Origin: Bdellovibrionaceae bacterium UBA2316
GTDB taxonomy: Bacteria; Bdellovibrionota; Bdellovibrionia; Bdellovibrionales; Bdellovibrionaceae
Assembly: GCA_002345205.1 (NCBI GenBank)
Contig: DDVI01000047.1
Span: 34,234-98,233, forward strand
Length of the DNA: 64,000 nt
Direction: 5' to 3'
The notes beneath the pieces were generated by a model. The model saw only the letters and a program-made list of their open reading frames with translations, had not been told where the DNA came from and did no database searches. A program made the translations under genes and the position numbers. Shown in pieces: positions 43,930 to 51,252 of the stretch (position 1 is its first letter; the number at the start of each line of letters is the position of its first letter).

Positions 43930-44877
43930 ATGACCCCACTAGAGGCCAGTCAGGAAATAGATAACTATTTGAAATATATGCAGAATATAAAAACCTGCAG
44001 CCCCCACACTGTGCGGGCCTATAAAAAAGACTTAGATGGGTTCTTTGCCCCTGTAAAAAGTTCAAAATCCACCACATACGATTTGAGAACCTACTTCTCA
44101 ACTCAACTTTTGGACCTCGGGGGTCTTAGCCTAGCCTCCCGAAATCGCAAAACTGGGACTCTTAAGAGCTTTTTAAACTGGCTTTACGAGACTCGTAAGA
44201 TCGACTCTGCCCTATCCGAGCTCTATCACTCTCCGAAAGTCCCCCGCAAAATCCCGCATTTCATTTCCTTTGATGAAGTCAGTGGTTGCCTTCAATTTTT
44301 AAGCAATCGTGCGACTCCGATAAAAGAATTCGAGGAATTGCAGCACCGTCAGCAACGACTTTTATTTTTGTTCCTCTACGGCGCAGGCCTGCGTATTTCA
44401 GAAGCCTGCCAACTAAAAGTAAAAGATGTTAATGAGTTCGATCGAAAAATACTTATTCGAGGTAAGGGCGCTAAAGAACGCATTGTTGTTTGCCCTGAGT
44501 TTGTATGGGACGAATGGATTCACTATCGAAACTACGTAAAATCCCGACTGACTTCCGTTCCTAATAAATACGAATTTGTTTTCTTTCGCTATCAAGACGA
44601 AAACTTCTCAGACGAGCCTATTAATGAACGCACAGGCTACGGCTGGATTCGCTCGATTGGCGCACAGTCTGGCTTGACACAAAGTTTGAACCCCCATGCT
44701 CTTCGCCATAGCTTTGCGACCCACCTACTGAATAGTGGTGCGAACTTGCGCGTGATTCAAAGCTTATTAGGTCACTCGACATTAGCTGCGACAGAGAAAT
44801 ATACTCATTTGAATTTATCGCAGCTTTATCAAACTATGGAGAAGGCGCATCCTTTGGGGAAACTTAAGAAACCGTAG
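43930..44877 (+). CDS. Tyrosine recombinase, XerC/XerD-like
   Basis: 315 residues. The N-terminal SAM-like core-binding domain (about 5-95) and the catalytic domain are complete: Arg155 in GAGLRISEAC, Lys179 in RGKGAKER, His256 and Arg259 in HALRHSFATH, His282 in LLGHSTL and the nucleophile Tyr291 in TEKYTHL. In most bacteria such an enzyme resolves chromosome dimers at dif. I see no integrative element around it, which favours a housekeeping role over phage integration. The N-terminal part is slightly longer than usual. AGGA lies upstream of the ATG. Confidence 0.9.
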   Translation: MTPLEASQEIDNYLKYMQNIKTCSPHTVRAYKKDLDGFFAPVKSSKSTTYDLRTYFSTQLLDLGGLSLASRNRKTGTLKSFLNWLYETRKIDSALSELYHSPKVPRKIPHFISFDEVSGCLQFLSNRATPIKEFEELQHRQQRLLFLFLYGAGLRISEACQLKVKDVNEFDRKILIRGKGAKERIVVCPEFVWDEWIHYRNYVKSRLTSVPNKYEFVFFRYQDENFSDEPINERTGYGWIRSIGAQSGLTQSLNPHALRHSFATHLLNSGANLRVIQSLLGHSTLAATEKYTHLNLSQLYQTMEKAHPLGKLKKP

Positions 44878-44932
44878 TCCGCAGCGGTTGGGTGTTTGAC
44901 GTTTGGCGTACCGTTTTTCGTTTCCGTTATTT

Positions 44933-45550
44933 TTAGGACACGTGGGCGTGGGCTAGGTATTCTCTTACTATTTTTTCTATTCTTGTAGCTTGATTTCTGG
45001 CTTCGATTGCTAGTGGTTCTAGTTTTATGAAATGGGTGAGTGGGGTTGCTAGAAATGGGGTCATCCATGGTTCTTGTTCCAAGACGCCTTGCTCTGCTAT
45101 TAACTTTAGGAAGAATTGTACTTTTAGGATTGGTAGATGCAGTTGGTAGTTCAGGTTCTCGGTTGATAGATTTTTTAAGCAGTGACCTAATAAATTGTAG
45201 AGCGAATCCGATAGACTGTCGCCTTCTTGTGAAACTTTTGTAATGCACTCCACTGCGAATAATCCGAATTGTAGTACGTCGTAATCTTTTTTTAATGAGG
45301 CGAAATCATTTAACAATTGGGCTTCTTCTAACACTGACAACTGTTGTTTTCCGGCTTTATCTGAGTAGCTTAGTTTTACGTGATGGAGTGGTTCCAGCAC
45401 CCCACCGCCGAAACGTTTGCGACTTTTAAGGGCGGAGCGAGCCAAGAATGATTTTTTTTCTCCGGCGGCTGAAATGCCGGTTACGATCAAGTCGGATTCA
45501 CCATAACGAACTTTTTTTAGTAAAATGAATGTACCCGTCTGTTTAGTCAA
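44933..45550 (-). CDS. recO: DNA repair protein RecO
   Basis: RecO anneals single strands and helps load RecA with RecR. The 205-residue product has the N-terminal OB fold (GTFILLKKVRYGESDLIVTG, GEKKSFLARSALKSRKRFGG, LEPLHHVKLSYSDK) and a helical C-domain without the four zinc Cys found in many RecO proteins. It is somewhat shorter than usual. The start is TTG with AGAGAGG seven bases upstream; no ATG fits. It converges with the recombinase gene and lies 30 bp after the 45581-46531 gene, so probably the same operon. Confidence 0.85.
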   Translation of the reverse strand: MTKQTGTFILLKKVRYGESDLIVTGISAAGEKKSFLARSALKSRKRFGGGVLEPLHHVKLSYSDKAGKQQLSVLEEAQLLNDFASLKKDYDVLQFGLFAVECITKVSQEGDSLSDSLYNLLGHCLKNLSTENLNYQLHLPILKVQFFLKLIAEQGVLEQEPWMTPFLATPLTHFIKLEPLAIEARNQATRIEKIVREYLAHAHVS

Positions 45551-45580
45551 AGCTCGGCCTCTCTTATTTCCGAGTGGCTT

Positions 45581-46531
45581 TTAAAAACTCCACTCCGATT
45601 CTGCTTTAATACTACCGACTACATCATCAATAGTATCTTTGGATGGAATATCTTTGGGATCATTGAAAGACAAGCTAATTAAACCACGCAATAAATCATC
45701 AGATACTTCCGGCTGAAGCCATGAACGTATTGATTTCGGGCTGTTAGAAACACAATCAGAATAGGACTTTACGTTATGAAAACCCTTTTCCTTTAATCTT
45801 TCGGCGACCACATCTCCGTGAAGCGTGTCAAAAATCAGCAACGATCGATTCCATATTCGCTGCGCTTGATAGGGCCACTTAGTTTGAGACAGCGAATTTT
45901 CCCAAGTTCTAATTTCGCTTTCAAACTGATAATTCGTTCGTTTCAAAAATGTCGACCAGGTATCGTTCCATTGAATATTTTGATAAGCCCCAACCGCGGA
46001 ATATAGCTTTGCACGCTCGGGAAGAAATGCCACACTTAAATCACGATGTGGAACTTGAATACTGTAGGATGATGGCAACAACTTTAAATCCGCACTGAAT
46101 TCATGGCTAATCAAAACGAAAAATATTTTTTTGGCACTGGCCCAAGTTTCTATTTGCTCATGTGGATACACTTCACCTGTAAGTGCATGATTTTTGAAAA
46201 AAATTAAAAACAAAGTGTCTTTGTTTAAACCATCAACAATACTTTGGCCACCATCGGTCGCCTTTTGAATATCAGCCATTTTGACATTTTGAATCTGATA
46301 ACTTTCGCGAACGAAATAAGGTTGCGAGTTTTCGAATAGCGGTGACACTCCACTGACCCAAGCAATACTGCGTTTATGCGCGTAGAGTTGCGCTAGACTA
46401 ATTAATAAATCATGAGTCGCTAAGAAAGGATTTATATAACTACGAATCTGGTTCTGAATTCCTAATTCATTCTTTAATCTAAAGTTAACAAGGTCCCATT
46501 CTTCCGGACGCGAGAAAGATTCAAATACCAT
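45581..46531 (-). CDS. Unknown protein, possibly a degenerate PLP-transferase fold
   Basis: 316 residues, no signal peptide. Segments such as NPFLATHDLLISLAQLYAHK, TLFLIFFKNHALTGEVYP, KKIFFVLISHEFSADL and a C-terminal LLRGLISLSFNDPKDIPSKD follow the order of a fold-type I aminotransferase or cysteine desulphurase, but I cannot find a convincing PLP lysine. So it may be a non-catalytic relative. It is upstream of recO with a 30-bp gap. No Shine-Dalgarno site; TCTAAT at 46538-46543 lies six bases from the ATG, so the mRNA may be leaderless. Confidence 0.65.
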   Translation of the reverse strand: MVFESFSRPEEWDLVNFRLKNELGIQNQIRSYINPFLATHDLLISLAQLYAHKRSIAWVSGVSPLFENSQPYFVRESYQIQNVKMADIQKATDGGQSIVDGLNKDTLFLIFFKNHALTGEVYPHEQIETWASAKKIFFVLISHEFSADLKLLPSSYSIQVPHRDLSVAFLPERAKLYSAVGAYQNIQWNDTWSTFLKRTNYQFESEIRTWENSLSQTKWPYQAQRIWNRSLLIFDTLHGDVVAERLKEKGFHNVKSYSDCVSNSPKSIRSWLQPEVSDDLLRGLISLSFNDPKDIPSKDTIDDVVGSIKAESEWSF

Positions 46532-46537
46532 AGATAC

Positions 46538-46566
46538 ATTAGACCTGATTCAATTTCGTTTTTCTA
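46538..46566 (-). promoter_or_regulatory. Promoter candidate for the 45581-46531 gene, near-leaderless
   Basis: Minus strand: TAGAAA (46561-46566), a 17-base spacer, TCTAAT (46538-46543), then six bases to the ATG. Confidence 0.4.
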
Positions 46567-46629
46567 TAAATTGATTGTGACTATGGGAACAAAGGACTAG
46601 TATCAAAAATGATTTAGGAGGGTGTTACC

Positions 46630-47229
46630 ATGAAAAATTTGGTTTTATTATTATGTTTACTCGGTTTTAGTTCAGCATACGCACTGGTTGAGGCACGTTT
46701 GACATATGGAGCTCTTGGCAGCAAACCAGACCTGACAGCTATTTATAGTGGTGCAACAGAAGTCCCCGCTGTTACTGCAAACGCAGGGATCGGCTTTGAT
46801 GCGATCTTTATCGTACCGGTCATCGGTATTGGGGGAGGTCTTCGCTATGAAAATCTAGGATTTAATGCAAGCTCTGGCGGCTTAGAGTATAAATCTCAGG
46901 CAACACGAACATCAGTTATCGTTAACTGGCGTTTAATAAATACATTAATGTACCTTGGCCCAATCGCGACCGTCGGGATGTCTCATACTAACAACATAAA
47001 ATGGACAGAAGGTGCTAGCTCAACAGATTTTTCTCCGGATACGACAACAAGTTATTCTGTCGGCTTAGAAGCTGGAGTTCATATGCTAGGCTTCCTAGTT
47101 GGTGCTGAAGCTGGTTACCAAAATATGAAATGGAATAAAGTAAAAGACTCTACAGGAACATTCGCAGCAACACCAGATCTAGACATGAGCGGATCCTACA
47201 TGAAAGTAATCCTGGGATTTTCAATTTAA
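46630..47229 (+). CDS. Outer-membrane beta-barrel protein
   Basis: 199 residues. Signal peptide MKNLVLLLCLLGFSSAYA, then alternating strands with Gly and aromatic girdles (EARLTYGALGSKPD, PVIGIGGGLRYENLGF, TSVIVNWRLINTLMYLGPIA, YSVGLEAGVHMLGFLVGAEA) ending in SYMKVILGFSI, the C-terminal aromatic/Ile strand used for BAM recognition. Likely eight strands, OmpX/OmpW-like in size. Function unknown. TAGGAGGGTG precedes the ATG. Single gene with a terminator. Confidence 0.8.
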   Translation: MKNLVLLLCLLGFSSAYALVEARLTYGALGSKPDLTAIYSGATEVPAVTANAGIGFDAIFIVPVIGIGGGLRYENLGFNASSGGLEYKSQATRTSVIVNWRLINTLMYLGPIATVGMSHTNNIKWTEGASSTDFSPDTTTSYSVGLEAGVHMLGFLVGAEAGYQNMKWNKVKDSTGTFAATPDLDMSGSYMKVILGFSI

Positions 47230-47250
47230 TTGAATAAATGATTGCAAGAT

Positions 47251-47286
47251 AAAAAAAGCCCAAGTCTAACTTGGGCTTTTTTTTAT
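47251..47286. terminator. Bidirectional terminator
   Basis: 9-bp stem AAGCCCAAG / CTTGGGCTT with a TCTAA loop, A7 on the left and T8 on the right. It serves the barrel gene (plus) and the convergent gene ending at 47283 (minus). Confidence 0.93.
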
Positions 47287-47687
47287 TTCTTTTTCTTCAA
47301 TTCAATTTTCAAATCTTTGTCACCAGGTTTGATTTTTTGCTCTGTGGGCGTCGCGCCTTCAGGTCCCGATTTATCAGAGGCATTTCCCGTGACAGAGTAG
47401 CGAGCATAGACAGTAAATGGCCCTTCGAATGGTGTCCCCTGAACCATCGCATTTTCACTACTCAATTGAAACTTAACTGGAAACTTTGGGTCCGTAATAC
47501 GCTGAACGGCGATAGGCATCTGTCCGTCACCCGCTTTTCCACCCGCTTTTTTAGCAAAAATAAATAGAGTTCCACCCTTGATTTCCTTTTCTAAACCTTT
47601 CTCAACAGACACGATTCCTGTAATTGAGTTTCCCAAAGCGGAAACAGCTACCAGACTTACAAACAAACTTACGATCAATTTCTTCAC
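47283..47687 (-). CDS. Periplasmic protein with a cytochrome c biogenesis CcmI/CycH C-terminal-like domain
   Basis: 134 residues from a GTG with GGAGG five bases upstream. Signal peptide VKKLIVSLFVSLVAVSALGN, then a single domain with the pattern ITGIVSVEKGLEKEIKGGTL, FIFAKKAG, MPIAVQRI, a PVKFQLSSENAM segment, FTVYARYSVTGNA and a final acidic/basic strand. This order matches the C-terminal domain of CcmI/CycH, which there is fused to a TPR region and binds apocytochrome c. Here the domain stands alone, and no ccm gene is near. The longer frame to 47726 lacks a signal peptide at its start. Confidence 0.75.
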   Translation of the reverse strand: MKKLIVSLFVSLVAVSALGNSITGIVSVEKGLEKEIKGGTLFIFAKKAGGKAGDGQMPIAVQRITDPKFPVKFQLSSENAMVQGTPFEGPFTVYARYSVTGNASDKSGPEGATPTEQKIKPGDKDLKIELKKKK

Positions 47688-47862
47688 ATTTACCTCCGTA
47701 AAAAAATAAATAGCTAAACACTTCATATCATTTTAAAAAACTAAAACACTGCCTCCTGTTGTTCTCTAGCAAGATCATCTTTTCGTCCAGAAAAAAATAC
47801 CTTCACATGACTTTGACGCTATTACATGACGAAATAAAACCTCACAAATAAAAGGAGGCAAC

Positions 47863-48234
47863 ATGAACACAACTAAAACGTATAAGTTTGGTGATTACAC
47901 GTTCAAAACTTATTTCAAAACAGCCGGCGAAGGTTGGGAAGTCGGTTTAACATGTGGAAACAAAGTCTACTTCGTTGGTAACTTTATCCGCGAGAAAGAA
48001 GCTAAAAAATGGTGGAGTTATTTCAACAAATACGTAACTCACTTCTTCCGTAAGTATGAATTTTATGCCGATGCTCCCAAAGACTTCTACGGCCAATTCA
48101 TGGCTACTTTTGTTTACCGTGAATACTATAACTTCTTGTTTGAATTATTCGACGGTTACAACGGTCATTACGAAAAAGAATACGCAAAGTTTTTCAAAAA
48201 ATACGAAAAATTTGCCCGTCTTTATGCGGCTTAA
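47863..48234 (+). CDS. Extremely aromatic-rich small protein of unknown function
   Basis: 123 residues, no signal peptide. I count 17 Tyr, 18 Phe and 3 Trp, about 31% aromatic, spread over the whole length (YKFGDYTFKTYFKTAGEGWE, KKWWSYFNKYVTHFFRKYEF, FVYREYYNFLFELFDGY). Lys and Glu are also frequent. The pattern looks helical with aromatic faces after a short beta N-terminus. AAAGGAGG before the ATG is a near-perfect ribosome site, so high expression is expected. No family recognised. It converges with the YiiX-like gene, stops 11 bp apart. Confidence 0.75.
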   Translation: MNTTKTYKFGDYTFKTYFKTAGEGWEVGLTCGNKVYFVGNFIREKEAKKWWSYFNKYVTHFFRKYEFYADAPKDFYGQFMATFVYREYYNFLFELFDGYNGHYEKEYAKFFKKYEKFARLYAA

Positions 48235-48245
48235 GACTTACTAAC

Positions 48246-49748
48246 TTAAATTTCTCGGCCTGTTTTTCTAAAACAGGCCTTTGTTGCCATCAGACCATTA
48301 AATTCCGAATCCGTTATTTCACACTCAGCGTTTCTAAAATCCTTTAATATCTTTAACATCTCTTGAAAATGCAAACTATGCTTCTTTTGCTGGTAGAACC
48401 TTTCTTCGATTGGAAATAAATGGGCCTCTAAAATATGGCTAGTGTCTTCAAATTGAATCACAGTTTTTAGTGACGAATAAGGCATATGTGAAGGCATTCG
48501 GTCTTTGAGAAATCCAATGTATCTCATAATTTTTGCCAGAATCGTTTTCATATTTATTTTCCATGAATCGACAAATTGGTAGTTATCCATGATCGTCCAA
48601 TTATAAATACTTTGGATGATTGCATCCTGCATCCGAACTTTTCTAAGCAAAGGAACAGAATCACTTTCGTCATACTTTCCTAAAAAACGATATTCTGCTA
48701 GTAGATCAAATCTTGAATCGAACTCGATATCACCGGGCGCAAAAATTTCGCTTGCATCAATACCCATGTTTTTTAAAAATGGGGTTGATTTAAATTTTGT
48801 CGTCATCGATTTATGTTCCGGCAAAAGCACCTTCGACGACGATGCAGCAAGAAACGCATTTTCGATCAATTCCGCGCAGAAAATCGTATCTGCATCCAGC
48901 GAGCTCATGTGAAAGTCGTAAGGAATAGTGTGACCATGTCTACCAATGTACGAATTTGCTAAGTCAAAAGCGGCTCGTCCGGCATTTTCTGCAACTACGG
49001 AGTCTTGAAAACGAAATAGTACAACACGAGCTTCTTTCTGTTTCATCCATTCTTTAAATGGACTGATTTTTGTTCCGTATGGAATGAGTGCTTCAATTAT
49101 TACTTTTTCGTTTTTTTCATTTAGCCCCAAAATAGCTAGATGGCTAAACTGCAGTTCCGTATCACCTATTCTGGCAATCATTCCACTCACATAGCTTTTT
49201 CCTCGAATCAGGAATAAGTCGCCAATCTTAAATTCCAAACTATCTACGTTTTTCATAAGCTGAGGAAACTCTCCACTTAAAACGTCGTCGCTAAACTGAG
49301 TTATTTTTTTCCTTTCGATTAGCCATTCGATCAGCATATCCTCCATAAAACGAATATATCGGGTTGATCGTCGTATATTCTGAAGACAGTCATAATTAAG
49401 CTTACCGGAAAGTGAAAGCTCGCGTTGTTTCTTTCGAACCATAAGCTGAATATGAAAAAGCTTCGCTAGGGTATCGTTGCCTTTTTCTTCTAAAGCTAAT
49501 GACTCTGCATCTGTCTGCGGGAAAAAACTATCACTTTTTAGACGATCAATTTTATCTAATTTATCGGAAATAAATTCTACACATTTGTCGGGGTTTTTTA
49601 AATTAGTGTCGATTTGACTTATACTTTTAGCCACCTCATTCACAAAATTGAGTGGCTTAAAAATCATTGAGTTAATTTCAGTATGGGAATCATTGGCCCA
49701 TACACTAGGAGCGGTCATCACTAAAAAAAGCATTGAGGCAATCTTCAT
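48246..49748 (-). CDS. Secreted YiiX/permuted NlpC-P60-like hydrolase
   Basis: 500 residues with a signal peptide (MKIASMLFLVMTAPSVWAND). Residues 20-165 are helical. Then comes a domain of the permuted papain type: KIGDLFLIRGKSYVSGMIAR, His203 in FSHLAILG, VVLFRF, AFDLANSYIGRHGHTIPYDF and Cys291 in DTIFCAELIENAF. The His-before-Cys order and FCAELI motif are those of YiiX/YebB proteins, thought to act on lipids or cell-wall peptides. About 150 residues of helical C-terminus follow. No clear Shine-Dalgarno site. Confidence 0.78.
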   Translation of the reverse strand: MKIASMLFLVMTAPSVWANDSHTEINSMIFKPLNFVNEVAKSISQIDTNLKNPDKCVEFISDKLDKIDRLKSDSFFPQTDAESLALEEKGNDTLAKLFHIQLMVRKKQRELSLSGKLNYDCLQNIRRSTRYIRFMEDMLIEWLIERKKITQFSDDVLSGEFPQLMKNVDSLEFKIGDLFLIRGKSYVSGMIARIGDTELQFSHLAILGLNEKNEKVIIEALIPYGTKISPFKEWMKQKEARVVLFRFQDSVVAENAGRAAFDLANSYIGRHGHTIPYDFHMSSLDADTIFCAELIENAFLAASSSKVLLPEHKSMTTKFKSTPFLKNMGIDASEIFAPGDIEFDSRFDLLAEYRFLGKYDESDSVPLLRKVRMQDAIIQSIYNWTIMDNYQFVDSWKINMKTILAKIMRYIGFLKDRMPSHMPYSSLKTVIQFEDTSHILEAHLFPIEERFYQQKKHSLHFQEMLKILKDFRNAECEITDSEFNGLMATKACFRKTGREI

Positions 49749-49822
49749 ATACTAGATATGATGAGTCAGTTTAGCTTAAGGAACAACCCATTTCGTCACG
49801 TTACGTCGTATATAAGAGGTTT

Positions 49823-50722
49823 CTATCTACTTTTCACAATGAGAATATCTGCGAGAACAACGAGACCAATCCCTATCAGTTGCAATGCCGACATTACTTC
49901 ATTGAAAAAAAGGAAAGCCAACAACGTCGCCGTAATAGGTTCGATCATGACTAGGATACTTGCTTGGGGACCCGGGATACGTTGCAATCCCGCCAAGAAT
50001 AAACTCAATGGCGCAATCGTTCCTACTATGCTTAAACCAAGAAACAACTGCAGATGAATAAACTCTGGTCCGACAAATTGTTCTAGCGTTGGTCTTTGCA
50101 TAATCGCCAAACAAATCCCTGCAGAGAGCATCACATAAAAGCTCGAAGTCAGCGGATGAATATTCTTTTGAAAACGATCCGACAACATTACATAAACAGC
50201 ATAAGTCATCGCAGCACCCACACCTGCGTAAACCCCAATTGCATTTTTTACTTCGAACCCATCTTTCAATAGCAAAAACATTCCAAACAACGCGATCAAC
50301 AAAGCTATACCGACACGTTTATCGAACGGATGCTTGAAAACTACAACGGAACCTAAAAAAACAAACACGGGAAATGTAAACAACAGCATCGCGCTGATCC
50401 CAACACTAAGGTATTTGAAAGAGATAAAATAGAGACTGGAAAAAACTGCATACCCTACAACACCGAGCAGAATACACACGACAAATTGAGATTTAGAAAC
50501 TTTAAAAAGATCAATTTTCTTTGTAATCTTTAAAACAAGAAAACACATACCAAGTATAGACGAAGCGAACAAAAAGCGAATAGATAAAACTGTACCTGCT
50601 TCTAGGCCCGCCTTTATGAAGAGTTTTCCGAAGATCCCGAGACTTCCGAAACAAACTCCTGCAAGTAAAATAAAAAAAACCCCAGTTAAAAAACCAGGGT
50701 TTCGATTTAAAACTTTAGACAA
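49823..50722 (-). CDS. EamA/DMT-family transporter
   Basis: 299 residues, about ten membrane spans in two EamA repeats (first FLTGVFFILLAGVCFGSLGI, second GVYAGVGAAMTYAVYVMLSD). These carriers export amino acids or metabolites; the substrate is unknown. The only start giving a full first span is TTG at 50720-50722, 5 bp after the nuoI stop. A strong terminator-like hairpin lies over codons 7-17, so expression depends on readthrough from the nuo operon, or the gene is attenuated. Confidence 0.85.
   Translation of the reverse strand: MSKVLNRNPGFLTGVFFILLAGVCFGSLGIFGKLFIKAGLEAGTVLSIRFLFASSILGMCFLVLKITKKIDLFKVSKSQFVVCILLGVVGYAVFSSLYFISFKYLSVGISAMLLFTFPVFVFLGSVVVFKHPFDKRVGIALLIALFGMFLLLKDGFEVKNAIGVYAGVGAAMTYAVYVMLSDRFQKNIHPLTSSFYVMLSAGICLAIMQRPTLEQFVGPEFIHLQLFLGLSIVGTIAPLSLFLAGLQRIPGPQASILVMIEPITATLLAFLFFNEVMSALQLIGIGLVVLADILIVKSR
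50671..50702 (-). terminator. Terminator of the nuo operon located inside the EamA coding region
   Basis: Minus strand: AACCCTGGTT pairs with AACTGGGGTT (10 bp, two wobbles) around a 4-base T loop, followed by eight Ts. It lies about 25-55 bp after the nuoI stop, where the operon terminator is expected, yet it is translated as NPGFLTGVFF of the EamA protein. Confidence 0.7.
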
Positions 50723-50727
50723 GGGAG

Positions 50728-51252
50728 CTAAATTCCTTCTTTGTGACGTTCTTCATCGTCTACATGCGACTGGATTCCACCTTTAAGAGACGGACGGTAC
50801 GCAAGATGATTGATGTCATATGTAAAGTTTGTGCCACTTAAACCAGGAGTTTGCCATTCAGGTCCTAAACGAATCGCATCGACTGGGCAGGCTTCTTCAC
50901 AAAAACCGCAGAATACACAACGTAGAATGTCGATCTCATAGGCGATTGGAAATTTCTCAACCTTAGGATCTGGATTTTCGTCGGCAGTGATCTTGATACA
51001 TTCCGCTGGGCAGTTTGTTGCGCATAACATACACGCCGTACAACGGATATTACCATCCTTTTTCACCGTAAGAATGTGATTACCTTTGAAGCGTGAGCTA
51101 TACTCGTACTTTTCTTCTGGGTAATTTAACGTCACCATTTGCTTTTTTGATACGAGATTCTTAAGCAAGTGCTTAAGAGTGATACCTAAACCAGTTACAA
51201 TTCCTGGAAGGTACCATTTGCTGGATTGTCCGGCTTTTTGAACAACGCTCAT
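50728..51252 (-). CDS. nuoI: NADH-quinone oxidoreductase subunit I
   Basis: Carries iron-sulphur clusters N6a and N6b of complex I. 174 residues with two 4Fe-4S ferredoxin motifs, CTACMLCATNCP and CVFCGFCEEACP. An amphipathic N-terminus (about 15-40) docks on the membrane arm. Its ATG overlaps the nuoG stop by 4 bp. Last gene of the operon; nuoH, which often lies next to it, is absent. Confidence 0.97.
   Translation of the reverse strand: MSVVQKAGQSSKWYLPGIVTGLGITLKHLLKNLVSKKQMVTLNYPEEKYEYSSRFKGNHILTVKKDGNIRCTACMLCATNCPAECIKITADENPDPKVEKFPIAYEIDILRCVFCGFCEEACPVDAIRLGPEWQTPGLSGTNFTYDINHLAYRPSLKGGIQSHVDDEERHKEGI

Noticed and set aside
43930..44877. Tyrosine recombinase as mark of a mobile element
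   Set aside because: No attachment-site repeats, phage genes or change in composition nearby; fits a housekeeping Xer protein better.
44829..45248. 139-codon minus-strand frame overlapping the recombinase end and recO
   Set aside because: It runs in another frame through recO, has no ribosome site and low-complexity Ser/Thr/Pro/Arg content typical of a shadow frame.
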